64,000 nucleotides of DNA. Source: an uncultured Eubacteriales bacterium. GTDB lineage: Bacteria; Bacillota; Clostridia; Christensenellales; DTU072. A program made the position numbers and the translations under genes. The notes under the pieces were generated by a model. That model had not been told where the DNA came from. It was given only the letters and a program-made list of their open reading frames with translations, and did no database searches. Shown here piece after piece: positions 15,464-24,019 of this stretch. How positions within the stretch are numbered: position 1 is the first letter of the stretch; each line of letters opens with the position of its first letter. The stretch spans positions 124,001 to 188,000 of the forward strand of contig CASFAV010000016.1 of the NCBI GenBank assembly GCA_949292905.1, in the 5' to 3' direction.

Positions 15464-16222
15464 ATGTCGGAAAAACTGAAAAGAGAATTTCACGCATTCA
15501 AATTATTGCTTTCGTCTGTCCCGTCTTACGTGACGGTCGGTTTCGTCATGAGCGTGTTCGCGATGAATCTGTTGGCTAACAAAAGCATTGATATACCGCT
15601 TGACTGGCTCGCTCTGGACTGCGGTATCATCGTTTCCTGGGCGGCGTTTTTGACGATGGACATGGTGACCAAGCATTTCGGACCCAAAGCGGCAACGGAA
15701 TTGAGCTTATTCGCCATAGCGATGAATCTTGTTTTCTGTCTATTGCTTTATCTGGGGAGCGTTATCCCCGGAGTATGGGGCGAATCCTACGTCGAAGGCA
15801 GCGAAAATATCCTGAATACCGCTCTCGACAATACTTTCGGCGGTACTTGGTACGTACTTGCGGGAAGTACTTTAGCTTTTGCCGTTTCCGCAGTCGTCAA
15901 TAATTTCTTGAATTTCGGAATAGGTAAGGCGTTCCGCAAAAATCCCGACGGCGCAGCCGCTTACTTTATGCGTTCTTACGTATCCACGGCGGCGGGGCAG
16001 TTCGTCGACAACCTCATATTCGCGCTTTGCGTGAGTCACGTATTCTTCGGTTGGTCGCTGTTGCAGTGCGTGACCTGCGCCCTCACGGGAATGGCGGCGG
16101 AGCTTATTTTCGAAGCGGCGTTTTCCTATTTCGGCTTCGCGGCATGTAAGAAATGGAAACGCGACGGAGTGGGAGAAGCCTATTTCGATTATTTAGGATT
16201 GAAAGGGGAGGCGGTAAGATGA
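15464..16222 (+). CDS. Queuosine precursor transporter (VUT/YhhQ family)
   Basis: About 252 aa integral membrane protein with roughly six hydrophobic segments. It contains the family features SWAAFLTMDMVTKHFG near the second helix and AGQFVDNLIFA near the C-terminal half, typical of the VUT family that imports queuine, preQ1 or preQ0 for tRNA queuosine modification. The start at 15464 has GAGG at 15455 and is preferred over an upstream frame that would run through the riboswitch terminator. The preQ1-I riboswitch directly upstream supports the assignment independently. Its stop overlaps the next start (ATGA at 16219), so the two genes are translationally coupled. Confidence 0.85.
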   Translation: MSEKLKREFHAFKLLLSSVPSYVTVGFVMSVFAMNLLANKSIDIPLDWLALDCGIIVSWAAFLTMDMVTKHFGPKAATELSLFAIAMNLVFCLLLYLGSVIPGVWGESYVEGSENILNTALDNTFGGTWYVLAGSTLAFAVSAVVNNFLNFGIGKAFRKNPDGAAAYFMRSYVSTAAGQFVDNLIFALCVSHVFFGWSLLQCVTCALTGMAAELIFEAAFSYFGFAACKKWKRDGVGEAYFDYLGLKGEAVR

Positions 16223-16866
16223 AAGTCATTGTGACCGGCGCAAGCCGGGGAATAGGCAGAGCGATTGCGATGAAGTTTCTTTCGCAAGGGCATAACGTTA
16301 CGGGCTTGGATATAGCGCCGTCCACGATCGACGACGGAAGGTATTCCCACGTAATTACCGATATCCTGGAAGGCGATCTGCCCGAGATCGGCGACGTCGA
16401 GATACTTATAAATAACGCAGGAGTGCAGGACAGCGGCAGAGACATAGACGTGAACCTGAAAGGCACCATACGCATAACGGAGAAATACGCTTTCCGTAAA
16501 GGTATCAGGAGCGTCTTGTTCATCGCAAGCGCGAGCGCAACTACCGGCTCGGAATTCCCCGAATACGTAGCGAGCAAAGGCGGCATGGTGTCCTATATGA
16601 AAAACGTTGCTTTAAGGCTCGCGCCTTACGGCGCCACAGCCAACAGCCTTTCGCCCGGCGGAGTGCTCACCCCGCTGAATTCCCGCGTCATCGACGACGA
16701 CGAAAAATGGTCCAGGATAATGGAGCTTACTCCGCTCGGGAAATGGGCGAGCGCCGACGAGATCGCCGAATGGGCGTACTTTCTCACGGTAGTCAATAAA
16801 TCCATGACCGCGCAGGATCTTTTGATCGACAACGGCGAAGCGGCTAAAGCGGAATTCGTTTGGTAG
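16219..16866 (+). CDS. SDR-family NAD(P)-dependent oxidoreductase
   Basis: 215 aa. The N-terminal nucleotide-binding motif TGASRGIGRA, the NNAG motif (as INNAGVQ), Ser in FIASASA and the catalytic YxxxK (YVASKGG) identify a classical short-chain dehydrogenase of the cytoplasm. It is slightly shorter than usual (240-250 aa) through loss of loop segments. GGGGAGG at 16205 and the ATGA overlap with the queuosine-precursor transporter fix the start. The substrate cannot be told. A link to queuosine salvage is possible from the shared riboswitch but is only inference. Confidence 0.8.
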   Translation: MKVIVTGASRGIGRAIAMKFLSQGHNVTGLDIAPSTIDDGRYSHVITDILEGDLPEIGDVEILINNAGVQDSGRDIDVNLKGTIRITEKYAFRKGIRSVLFIASASATTGSEFPEYVASKGGMVSYMKNVALRLAPYGATANSLSPGGVLTPLNSRVIDDDEKWSRIMELTPLGKWASADEIAEWAYFLTVVNKSMTAQDLLIDNGEAAKAEFVW

Positions 16867-16868
16867 TA

Positions 16869-16897
16869 TTGTGCGTTATCCGTCGGTGTGGTATAAT
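16869..16897 (+). promoter_or_regulatory. Promoter with extended -10 for lipoprotein and larA-like genes
   Basis: TTGTGC (16869-16874), 17-bp spacer ending TGG, TATAAT (16892-16897). The TGN-TATAAT makes it an extended -10 promoter. The leader then contains an 8-bp inverted repeat ACGCATTC...GAATGCGT at about 16909-16946, which may be a 5' stabilising hairpin. Confidence 0.7.
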
Positions 16898-16962
16898 AAA
16901 AAACGAATAACGCATTCCTCTTGCTTTTCAAGGCGCCGAATGCGTCGGATCGGAATCCGTTT

Positions 16963-17664
16963 ATGCGAAAAATCATAACTTTAATATCCTTAATTTTAAT
17001 ATTCGGTAGCCTGTTTTCCCTGACCGGGTGCAAGAACAAGGACGTATCGGATTACAATTCCGTTATGGGAGACGCGGAAGAGTATTCTTTCGGAATAGTC
17101 TATACCGATACTTCCGCGACCGCGCCCGTATATGTCAACTGCTATTACAAAGACGGAAAATACGCTTACAGATTTTCGCTTGAGGAATTCAATAACGGAG
17201 AACTTGCCTACCGACATATATTCGCGGGCGGTAAGCTCTACGAAATTCGCGAATCAAAAACGGACCTCTCATGGACGGGGCAATACAAGATCAACGATAA
17301 CGTGTCCTCATCCGACGAAAGAAATTTCGTATATAAATATACGAGTCTCATCACGACGGGAAGTTATGCCGAGCGCCTAGGTCCCGGCGAAAACGTCGTC
17401 TACAGGGATACCGAGTGTAAAGAATACAAGTCTGCGTACGACGGCAAGCGCTTCACGTACGTGTTCGGGAAAGAGAGCGGTCTTTTGCTTAAATTCGTCG
17501 CGGAAGAAGGCGGTAGCGCAAAGACGCTCGAATATTACGATTACAAATTCGAGAACATAGATACCGCTTGTCTGTATCCGCCGACGGCATTCGGCGTGAA
17601 CGGCAATCTGACGGGGCTTTATAGTGAAACGGACGAACTCGTCTACGAATACTTTATCGATTGA
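16963..17664 (+). CDS. Small lipoprotein of unknown function
   Basis: 233 aa with a signal peptide and lipobox SLTGC (lipidated Cys at residue 23). The mature part is beta-rich (repeated Y and hydrophobic alternation) and somewhat like outer-envelope sensor lipoproteins of the LolA/DUF type, but I cannot name a family. The start at 16963 gives a normal signal peptide; the longer frame does not. Only a weak ribosome binding site is visible. It is probably co-transcribed with the next gene, 17 bp away. Confidence 0.65.
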   Translation: MRKIITLISLILIFGSLFSLTGCKNKDVSDYNSVMGDAEEYSFGIVYTDTSATAPVYVNCYYKDGKYAYRFSLEEFNNGELAYRHIFAGGKLYEIRESKTDLSWTGQYKINDNVSSSDERNFVYKYTSLITTGSYAERLGPGENVVYRDTECKEYKSAYDGKRFTYVFGKESGLLLKFVAEEGGSAKTLEYYDYKFENIDTACLYPPTAFGVNGNLTGLYSETDELVYEYFID

Positions 17665-17681
17665 AATACGGGAGGATAGAA

Positions 17682-18917
17682 ATGAAACTCGGTTATGACA
17701 GAAAGGAAATAGAATTCGCTCCGGGAAACGGGCGACTGAAAGGGGTATTGCTTCCCAACGCCGTGGAGGTGGCTCTTACGGGCGAAGCCGAGGTTCGCCG
17801 CGCGCTGGACGCGCCTATCGGCGCGAAGCGGATAGAAGAACTGGTAAAGCCCGGAGAAAAGGTCTGCATAGTCACGAGCGACATAACGCGCCCGATGCCG
17901 TCGTACATCGCTTTGCCGCCGCTTATCGAAAGGCTCAACGGCGCAGGTATATCCGATAAGGACATTGTGATAGTATTCGGACTCGGGAGCCACCGAGCGC
18001 ATACCGAAGAGGAAAAAATAAGGCTGGTAGGCGAAGCCATCTACAAAAGGATAGAATGCGTCGACTCCGATCCCGACGATTGTAAGTATATAGGCACCAC
18101 GTCGAGGGGAACTCGCGTAGACGTATATTCGCGGGTGGCGGAAAGCGACTTCGTGATCTGTATGGGGAATATCGAATATCATTATTTTGCAGGCTACAGC
18201 GGCGGCGCCAAAGCGATAATGCCTGGCGTATCCACCCGCGAAGCGATACGCGCCAATCACAGCATGATGGTGATGGACGAAGCACGCGCGGGTAACTTGC
18301 AAAGTCCCGTAAGACTCGACATAGAGGAAGCTGGCGCCCTTCTCGGTATAGACTACATATTGAACGTAGTGCTCGACGAGCACAAGAAGATAATATACGC
18401 CGTGGCGGGCGACGTTGTGAAGGCGCACAGAGCGGGGACGGAATTCCTCGACAAACTGTATTGCGTCAAGATAGACGGCGAAGCGGACGTGGTGGTCGTT
18501 TCTGCGGGCGGATATCCCAAAGATCAGAATATGTATCAGGCGCAGAAAGCGCTCGACAACGCCGTACACGCCGTGAAAAAGGGCGGCGTGATAATATGGC
18601 TCGCTTCCTGTAAAGAGGGACTGGGAAGTAAAGTATTCGAAGAGTGGATGACCGGGAAATCCCCCGACGAAATGATACGCGACATCAAAGAGAATTTCGT
18701 ATTGGGAGGGCATAAGGCGGCGGCGGTCGCGTTGGTATTGAAGAAAGCCGACGTCTATCTCGTATCCGATCTGGACGCGGAATTCGTAAAAAGCATAAAT
18801 CTTATTCCGCAACCTTCTCTCGAAGCGGCATTCGAAGCGGCTACCGCCAAATGCGGCAAAAATTCGTCCGTATACGTGATGCCGTACGGCGGCTCGACGC
18901 TTCCCGTACTTAAATAA
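17682..18917 (+). CDS. LarA-like nickel-dependent racemase (DUF2088)
   Basis: 411 aa. Key LarA features are present: DITRPMP (Arg equivalent to R75), GSHRAHT (His equivalent to H108) and HYFAGYSGGAK, in which His and Lys are ten residues apart as H174 and K184 of lactate racemase. K184 is the residue that carries the nickel-pincer cofactor thioamide. It probably racemises or epimerises lactate or another 2-hydroxyacid; the family has broad substrates. The cofactor-making genes larB, larC and larE are not in this window, so they must lie elsewhere if the enzyme is active. The start at 17682 is fixed by GGAGG at 17671. Confidence 0.85.
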   Translation: MKLGYDRKEIEFAPGNGRLKGVLLPNAVEVALTGEAEVRRALDAPIGAKRIEELVKPGEKVCIVTSDITRPMPSYIALPPLIERLNGAGISDKDIVIVFGLGSHRAHTEEEKIRLVGEAIYKRIECVDSDPDDCKYIGTTSRGTRVDVYSRVAESDFVICMGNIEYHYFAGYSGGAKAIMPGVSTREAIRANHSMMVMDEARAGNLQSPVRLDIEEAGALLGIDYILNVVLDEHKKIIYAVAGDVVKAHRAGTEFLDKLYCVKIDGEADVVVVSAGGYPKDQNMYQAQKALDNAVHAVKKGGVIIWLASCKEGLGSKVFEEWMTGKSPDEMIRDIKENFVLGGHKAAAVALVLKKADVYLVSDLDAEFVKSINLIPQPSLEAAFEAATAKCGKNSSVYVMPYGGSTLPVLK

Positions 18918-18947
18918 ATCTCTTTGGCGTAAAATTGCGCGTAGCGG

Positions 18948-18976
18948 TTGACTCGCGACGTAAAAAGGTATATCAT
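18948..18976 (+). promoter_or_regulatory. Promoter of the pheA operon
   Basis: TTGACT (18948-18953), 17-bp spacer, TATCAT (18971-18976). The first ATG, that of the leader peptide, follows after 6 nt, so transcription probably starts at or beside it. Confidence 0.75.
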
Positions 18977-18982
18977 ATCGCT

Positions 18983-19060
18983 ATGAAAAACATAAACCGT
19001 TCCGTATTCGGCTTTAGCTTTAGCTTTTTCTTTAGAGGTTGCTTAAAAGCGATCGCCTGA
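18983..19060 (+). CDS. Phe-rich leader peptide of the pheA attenuator
   Basis: 25 codons with six Phe codons packed between codons 9 and 17 (VFGFSFSFFFRG), ending in TGA at 19058. A run like this directly before pheA is the hallmark of ribosome-mediated attenuation: ribosomes stall when charged tRNA-Phe is scarce. There is no Shine-Dalgarno, and the ATG sits 6 nt after the -10 box, so the peptide is probably started on a leaderless RNA. It is a regulatory peptide with no expected function as a protein. The name pheL would be an analogy to the enteric leader, not proven homology. Confidence 0.85.
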   Translation: MKNINRSVFGFSFSFFFRGCLKAIA

Positions 19061-19121
19061 CGGTGCGGAAAATTCGTTGATACAAGTAAACGCGGACCCC
19101 GCACCGAAAGGTGCGGTTTTT
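18997..19121 (+). promoter_or_regulatory. Transcription attenuator controlling pheA
   Basis: Four pairing segments are visible. Segment 1, CCGTTCCG (18997-19004), lies within the leader frame and can pair imperfectly with segment 2, CGGTGCGG (19061-19068). Segment 2 is perfectly complementary to segment 3, CCGCACC(G) (19099-19106), forming the antiterminator. Segment 3 also pairs perfectly with segment 4, GGTGCGG (19110-19116), around a GAAA tetraloop followed by TTTTT, forming the terminator. Stalling at the Phe codons would block segment 1, release segment 2 and favour read-through into pheA. Confidence 0.85.
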
Positions 19122-19144
19122 CGATAATAAATACGAGGTGAAAG

Positions 19145-20287
19145 ATGGACGCTAACGAAATCAAAACGAAAATAGACGCTATAGACGACGAAATAGCGGC
19201 TTTGTATCTCAAGAGAATGTCGCTCGAAAGCGATATCGTCAAGGATGCGGGGCGCGACGTCGCGACTACCGACGGCTCGCTCGTCGACAGAGCGACGCTC
19301 AACAGAGTGACTGCGGAAATGCCGGACGAAATCAAATTGTACGCCAAACAGGTATTCGACAGTATTTTCAATACGGCTAAAGCATATCGCTCGCGTTGCG
19401 TGCATCTCGAATCGAAGGTAAAAAACGAAATAGATGAGGCGCTTGCTAAAGGTTGCCCGCCTTTCCCCGTATCCGCTTCGGTGGCTTGCCAGGGCGTGGC
19501 GGGCTCTTACGCGCAGATCGCCACGGACAAAATGTTCGGATTGAGCGACATATTGTATTTCAAGGATTGGAACGCGGTGTTCAACGCCGTCGAAAGCGGC
19601 CTTTGCGAATACGGCGTGCTTCCCATAGAAAACAGTTCCGTAGGAAGCGTAAACAGCGTTTACGACCTTATGCGCAAACATAACTGCTATATCGTGCGCT
19701 CCGTAAGACTGAGAGTGCAACATTATCTTCTCGCCAACGCGGGCACGGAGCTCAAGGACATCAAAGAGATATATTCTCACAGGCAGGCGCTCGAACAATG
19801 CGCCGAGTTCATACGCGGGCTGAAGGACGTCAAAGTGCACGTTACCGAGAATACCGCCGGAGCGGCGCGCGGCGTAGCCGAGTCGGGCAGAAAGGACGTT
19901 GCGTGCATCTCCTCAAGAGATTGCGCGGGAATTTACGGACTTAAAGTCATTATGCCTAACATTCAGGACAACGAGAACAATTATACCCGCTTCATAGCTA
20001 TTTCCAAAGAGTTGCAGATATTCGAGGACTCGGATAAGATAAGCATAATGGTCAACCTGCCGCACGAAGCGGGCAGTCTAAATAAATTGCTCAACAGATT
20101 TTCTACTCTCGGACTCAACCTCACGAAGCTCGAAAGCCGTCCGATAGGGAATACCGACTTCGAATTCGCGTTCTATTTCGATTTCGAAGCGAAGATCGCC
20201 GGGGACGAAGTGCGCAACCTTATAGCCGAGCTCGACAACGAATGCGACAGGTTCGTTTTCCTCGGCAGCTACCGCGAGATAATGTGA
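19145..20287 (+). CDS. pheA: Bifunctional chorismate mutase/prephenate dehydratase
   Basis: 380 aa P-protein of phenylalanine synthesis: chorismate to prephenate to phenylpyruvate. Residues about 1-90 are an AroQ-type chorismate mutase helix bundle. Residues about 110-285 are the prephenate dehydratase, with GVAGSYA, PIENSSVGSV, NTAGAAR and the catalytic TRF motif in NYTRF. Residues about 295-375 are an ACT domain with ESRP (KLESRP) and the GALV-like site as AGSLNKLL, which bind Phe for feedback inhibition. GAGGTG precedes the ATG. Control is therefore twofold: attenuation by the Phe-rich leader and allosteric inhibition. Confidence 0.92.
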   Translation: MDANEIKTKIDAIDDEIAALYLKRMSLESDIVKDAGRDVATTDGSLVDRATLNRVTAEMPDEIKLYAKQVFDSIFNTAKAYRSRCVHLESKVKNEIDEALAKGCPPFPVSASVACQGVAGSYAQIATDKMFGLSDILYFKDWNAVFNAVESGLCEYGVLPIENSSVGSVNSVYDLMRKHNCYIVRSVRLRVQHYLLANAGTELKDIKEIYSHRQALEQCAEFIRGLKDVKVHVTENTAGAARGVAESGRKDVACISSRDCAGIYGLKVIMPNIQDNENNYTRFIAISKELQIFEDSDKISIMVNLPHEAGSLNKLLNRFSTLGLNLTKLESRPIGNTDFEFAFYFDFEAKIAGDEVRNLIAELDNECDRFVFLGSYREIM

Positions 20288-20321
20288 ACGATAGAAAATT
20301 TCACCCGAAACATAACGAAAA

Positions 20322-20347
20322 ACGCGCCCCGTAAATGCGGGGCGCGT
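20322..20347. terminator. Shared terminator between pheA and the yqeY gene
   Basis: ACGCGCCCC (20322-20330) pairs with GGGGCGCGT (20339-20347). On the minus strand it is followed by TTTTTC, a good intrinsic terminator for the yqeY-type gene. On the plus strand only AGTTTA follows, so for pheA it would be weaker. Confidence 0.75.
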
Positions 20348-20365
20348 AGTTTATCGATAAGTAAA

Positions 20366-20791
20366 TCACTTTATGTTTTTGAGAACTTCGCTCACCGTGC
20401 GCATTTCGCATTTTCCCGCATATTCGGCTTTGAAATAGCGCATTACGGCGGGAACGCTTTTATCTTCGAGAGTCATTATCACGGCGGCGATTTCTTCTGC
20501 GCTCATCATCTTGGGAAGGAAGTCGTTAACGGTAGCTATCTGTGCGTCGAGCTCAGCAACTTTTTCGGGACGGTCGGCTTTTACGAAGCCTTCGCGCTCG
20601 TCGCCGAGCTCCTTCACCGTTTTCTGCAGAATACCCACAACGTCGGCGTCCGTAAGAGTTTCGCCCTTCTCGCGCTTCTCGATTGTGGCGAGCATGATCT
20701 TGTTGAGCACCACGCTCAACACGTTGAGAGTGGCTTTGTCCTTGGCTTTCATCGCTTCGATGCGTGCCTTTTTTATATCGTCCTGCAACAT
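20366..20791 (-). CDS. GatB/YqeY domain protein
   Basis: 141 aa, the normal length of free-standing YqeY proteins. Matching features are the N-terminal helical stretch LQDDIKKARIEAMKAKDKATLNVLS (split motif KAKDK..L), the KREKGE-type segment (EKREKGETLTDADV) and the QTVKELGDER helix. The domain is related to the tRNA-binding tail of GatB amidotransferase, but its own role in bacteria is not settled. It is monocistronic, with a perfect consensus promoter and AAGGAGC ribosome binding site, and shares a terminator with pheA. Confidence 0.85.
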   Translation of the reverse strand: MLQDDIKKARIEAMKAKDKATLNVLSVVLNKIMLATIEKREKGETLTDADVVGILQKTVKELGDEREGFVKADRPEKVAELDAQIATVNDFLPKMMSAEEIAAVIMTLEDKSVPAVMRYFKAEYAGKCEMRTVSEVLKNIK

Positions 20792-20823
20792 AATATAAGA
20801 AGCTCCTTCAAAATATTATCTGA

Positions 20824-20852
20824 ATTATAATACCGCACGCGCGCTTTGTCAA
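20824..20852 (-). promoter_or_regulatory. Perfect consensus promoter of the yqeY gene
   Basis: Minus strand TTGACA (20852-20847), 17-bp spacer, TATAAT (20829-20824). It should be strong and constitutive. Confidence 0.9.
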
Positions 20853-20896
20853 CCCGGTGTAAATCCGAATAAATGAATTACACCGCAAATTGGATA

Positions 20897-20925
20897 TTGA
20901 ATTTAATTTGAGTAACTGCTATAAT
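20897..20925 (+). promoter_or_regulatory. Promoter of the membrane-anchored protein gene
   Basis: TTGAAT (20897-20902), 17-bp spacer, TATAAT (20920-20925), about 50 nt before the start at 20977. Confidence 0.75.
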
Positions 20926-20976
20926 TAAAAACAGCGGGGCGTAGCCCGTCATCAAAAGCAACGGACAGAAGACTGT

Positions 20977-22671
20977 ATGGACTCGCAGATACCGGGACAA
21001 GAGAATAGGCGTTATGCGGAGGTTTACCGCCCCGAAGAAAACGTGAAATATTCAGAGAGCGTCGGGAGCAAAGAGAACGCGAAGTACGCGGAGTTCGCGA
21101 CGAGCGCTTATGCCGCAAAGAAGCCCGCTTCGTCAAAAAGCGCTTCGCGTAAGAAGAAAACCACCGCGAAACTGGTTGCGGCGTTACTTGTCGGCGCAGG
21201 CGCCGCCGTAGTGACGGTAACCGCGGTGATGGCTGTCGTTTCCGTGGCGCTTCTCGGTATAGCCGTCGACGCGGATTCTCTTACGGCAACCGTGGAGATA
21301 GACAATACGTCGGGTATCGAGCTTGTTGCCACGCTTTCCAACCGTAACGAGTATTACGAAAAAGCCATTTCGTCTTCCGGCACAGTCGAAGTTAGCTTCG
21401 ACGGACTGAGCGAAGCCACGGAATACGTTTTTGCCGTTCGCGCCGCTTCGAGCGGAAGCGCCTATTTCAGTCAAAATGTAGCTACGGATACAAGAATTCT
21501 CTATGCTTTTGACGAAAGCAGCGATATCTCTTTCCATAAAGCGGAACTCGGTTACTTGATCGACGCGTCCGTGGCGGACAGTGAATATTACGTCAATATC
21601 CGCGAGAGCGGCAAGGACAAGATCTTGGCGGAACTCGCTCTGGACGCTGCTACGCATAAGGTCCTCGCGAGCGGACTTGTCAGCGACACCCGCTATGACG
21701 TCGATCTTCTCGACGCCGACGGCAACGTCGTATATTCTCACTCTTTCTCGACGACATACGCGCCTTCGCGCATCACTTCGGTCACGGTGCTGCCGACAAG
21801 CGTCGTTTTCAAGTTCTTCACGGCGCCGCACGGTTACGATTCGATTTTCATAAGGCGTAGCGCTACGGACGAAGTAATGCCAAATTGCGATCTGACCGAG
21901 CAGGGCGAACACGAAGTCGTGTTCGATTATCTCAATCCGGGCGAGTCGTATTATTTCTTTATAGAATTCTACTCAACCGATCCTGCGCTCGACACCAGTT
22001 CGGAAATGCGCCTCTACACCTTGCCCGCTATTCTGGAACTTGCGGAAAGCACCGAGGATATTACCGTTTATAAACTCACGCAAGCGGCATACGACCATTA
22101 CGGCGGGGATCTGTCTTTCGATTGCGTGGAAACGGATACATTTTACGAATGGTTGCCGGTCATATACGACAAAGAAGTCGGTACCGTGACCGTTTTGCAC
22201 GAGTACGCTTCCCGCAACAGAAGTTATGTTCTGGAGATAAATCAAGGAACGCCGGGGGACGAAGTCTCGGAAACGGATACTTATATCTGTAAGATCGACG
22301 TGCCGATCGACACGTCGTCTTCTCCGGAGATACTCCGCCCGACGGTAAGCTATGATGAGCTCGATTCCGTAGGCAGTCTTTCCGTCACATTCGAAGATTA
22401 TACTAAATTACCGACTGCTCCGGACGGCTCGCTCGTATTCGATATAGCTATATTGCTTTTCGGAGACGTCGAGACGCAGGTCATCGAAAACTTTGACCTC
22501 ACCGGAGCGGGACAGTTCGACGGAAACTGGGTGACGTTTACGGTAAATATAAATAACTTGACCGAATACAATTCGCGTTACGTAGCGGAATTCCGTATAA
22601 GATCCGACGATCCGAAATACGCGGACTACTCTTATCTTGCGGCATACGCGGGTTTTTCTTATAATCCGTAG
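20977..22671 (+). CDS. Single-pass membrane protein with extracellular FN3-like modules
   Basis: 564 aa, not assigned to a named family. The first 65 residues are polar, with repeated short units (RYAEVY, VKYSES, AKYAEF) and a Lys-rich stop before the membrane. Residues about 66-98 form one hydrophobic helix. The rest is outside the cell and consists of about four beta-sandwich modules with the FN3-like pattern of LSEATEYVFAVRA, LVSDTRYDVDLLD and LNPGESYYFFIE, a turn then Y-x-hydrophobic. The cytoplasmic tail repeats suggest an intracellular partner, which is inference. No clear Shine-Dalgarno is present. The MscS gene follows after 59 bp and may be co-transcribed. Confidence 0.7.
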   Translation: MDSQIPGQENRRYAEVYRPEENVKYSESVGSKENAKYAEFATSAYAAKKPASSKSASRKKKTTAKLVAALLVGAGAAVVTVTAVMAVVSVALLGIAVDADSLTATVEIDNTSGIELVATLSNRNEYYEKAISSSGTVEVSFDGLSEATEYVFAVRAASSGSAYFSQNVATDTRILYAFDESSDISFHKAELGYLIDASVADSEYYVNIRESGKDKILAELALDAATHKVLASGLVSDTRYDVDLLDADGNVVYSHSFSTTYAPSRITSVTVLPTSVVFKFFTAPHGYDSIFIRRSATDEVMPNCDLTEQGEHEVVFDYLNPGESYYFFIEFYSTDPALDTSSEMRLYTLPAILELAESTEDITVYKLTQAAYDHYGGDLSFDCVETDTFYEWLPVIYDKEVGTVTVLHEYASRNRSYVLEINQGTPGDEVSETDTYICKIDVPIDTSSSPEILRPTVSYDELDSVGSLSVTFEDYTKLPTAPDGSLVFDIAILLFGDVETQVIENFDLTGAGQFDGNWVTFTVNINNLTEYNSRYVAEFRIRSDDPKYADYSYLAAYAGFSYNP

Positions 22672-22730
22672 CCATAACGGTTTCAAAAACAAATATAAAT
22701 TAAAAATATCCTTTTGCGGAGGAAAAACAA

Positions 22731-23768
22731 ATGTCGGTAGAAGTCAAAAAACGTGATAAGCAGGAAATAGTGGCGATAGTCCTTAAAGTGTTCGTCATTC
22801 TTGTCGCGCTCACTTATTACGCGCTGCTCATAGGCGGCAAGCAGATATTCGGAGCCGATTCCGAAGCGTACATCGGACTGAATATCTTCATCAAAAATCC
22901 TACGGCGAACGCATGGCTCAGAACGCTCGGTTATACGGTATTCCTGCTTTCCTTATCCTTTGTCGTAAGGTTGGTCCTCAAGAAAAGCGCCGTATTTCTT
23001 AAAAAGGGCAAAGCGATAGTGGCGCTCCTGTGCAGTTTCATCAAGTATCTTGCGGTGCTGGTACTGATATTCGTGGTGCTCAAAGCCTGGGGCGTCGATA
23101 CCGCAACGTTGCTGGCGGGCGCCGGAATATTGAGCCTTATCGTAGGTCTCGGCGCGCAACCGCTCATCGAAGACATAATAGCGGGATTGTTCATCGTATT
23201 CGAGGAACTTTTCGACGTAGGAGACATCATAGTGGTGGACGGATTCCGCGGTACGGTCAAAGAGATAGGCATACGAACCACGCAGATAGAGGACGCAGGC
23301 GGAGACATTAAAGTCGTCAACAATTCCGACATCCGCACCCTCGTCAACATGACAAGTCAGCTTTCGCTTGCGATATGCGAAGTCGACATAGAATACGGCG
23401 AATCGCTCGAAAGGGTGGAAGTCATGATCAAGAACAACCTCGAATCGGTCAAAGCCGCGATACCCGACATTTCGGAAGGACCGTATTATATGGGCGTATC
23501 GGCGCTCGGCGCCTCCGGCGTACGCCTGCGCTTTTCCGCCAAGTGCGTCGAGAGCGAAAAATTCCAGGTGGAACGCGATCTGAACAGGCAGATAAAACTT
23601 CTCTTCGACCGCAACAACATAAACATTCCTTTCACGCAGATAGTATTGCACGAGGCGCAGCGCTACGACAAGGTAAACGCGGGCGAGCACGCGGAAGCGA
23701 GAGCGTTCGTCGAAGAGCAACGGGAACTCGCCAAAGGACTCGGAGAGGACGAAACTCAATCCGGATAA
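22731..23768 (+). CDS. Small-conductance mechanosensitive channel (MscS family)
   Basis: 345 aa. It has an N-terminal helix at about residues 14-35, a second and third hydrophobic region between 60 and 125, and then the MscS pore helix and beta-domain signature SLIVGLGAQPLIEDIIAG followed by FDVGDIIVVDGFRGTVKEIG. This family gates when membrane tension rises and releases solutes on osmotic downshift. The length is close to YggB/MscS-like proteins with a C-terminal extension rich in Glu. GGAGG at 22718 supports the start. No terminator is obvious afterwards. Confidence 0.88.
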   Translation: MSVEVKKRDKQEIVAIVLKVFVILVALTYYALLIGGKQIFGADSEAYIGLNIFIKNPTANAWLRTLGYTVFLLSLSFVVRLVLKKSAVFLKKGKAIVALLCSFIKYLAVLVLIFVVLKAWGVDTATLLAGAGILSLIVGLGAQPLIEDIIAGLFIVFEELFDVGDIIVVDGFRGTVKEIGIRTTQIEDAGGDIKVVNNSDIRTLVNMTSQLSLAICEVDIEYGESLERVEVMIKNNLESVKAAIPDISEGPYYMGVSALGASGVRLRFSAKCVESEKFQVERDLNRQIKLLFDRNNINIPFTQIVLHEAQRYDKVNAGEHAEARAFVEEQRELAKGLGEDETQSG

Positions 23769-23890
23769 GGCGGAGCAAACGGAACAAATTAACCGTGGAT
23801 TACGGGATTTCCGCAATAAAATCGTCTATTTCTACATAAAACGACGCGTTTCGGCATTATTTGGCAAAATATATTTTAATATCGAATATT

Positions 23891-23920
23891 TTGACATACG
23901 CGCGCACATTATGTTATAAT
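23891..23920 (+). promoter_or_regulatory. Strong promoter of the surface-protein/ABC operon
   Basis: TTGACA (23891-23896), 18-bp spacer, TATAAT (23915-23920). The leader of about 93 nt has mutually exclusive pairings: GCAATC with GATTGC, and ATCGG/ACAG with CTGT/CCGAT. It may fold, but I recognise no riboswitch class. The rest of 23769-24019 holds nothing else I can identify. Confidence 0.8.
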
Positions 23921-24019
23921 ATATCGCAATCGGCAGACAGATGCTTCAGGTACAGTCTTCACGGATTGCTGTCCGATACGAAATAAATCAACATACAGGG
24001 GAATGCGGGGACTGTAATT

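Noticed and set aside
15269..15493. N-terminal extension of the FkbM methyltransferase by 75 codons
   Set aside because: It crosses a good promoter and the riboswitch region and has no coding character.
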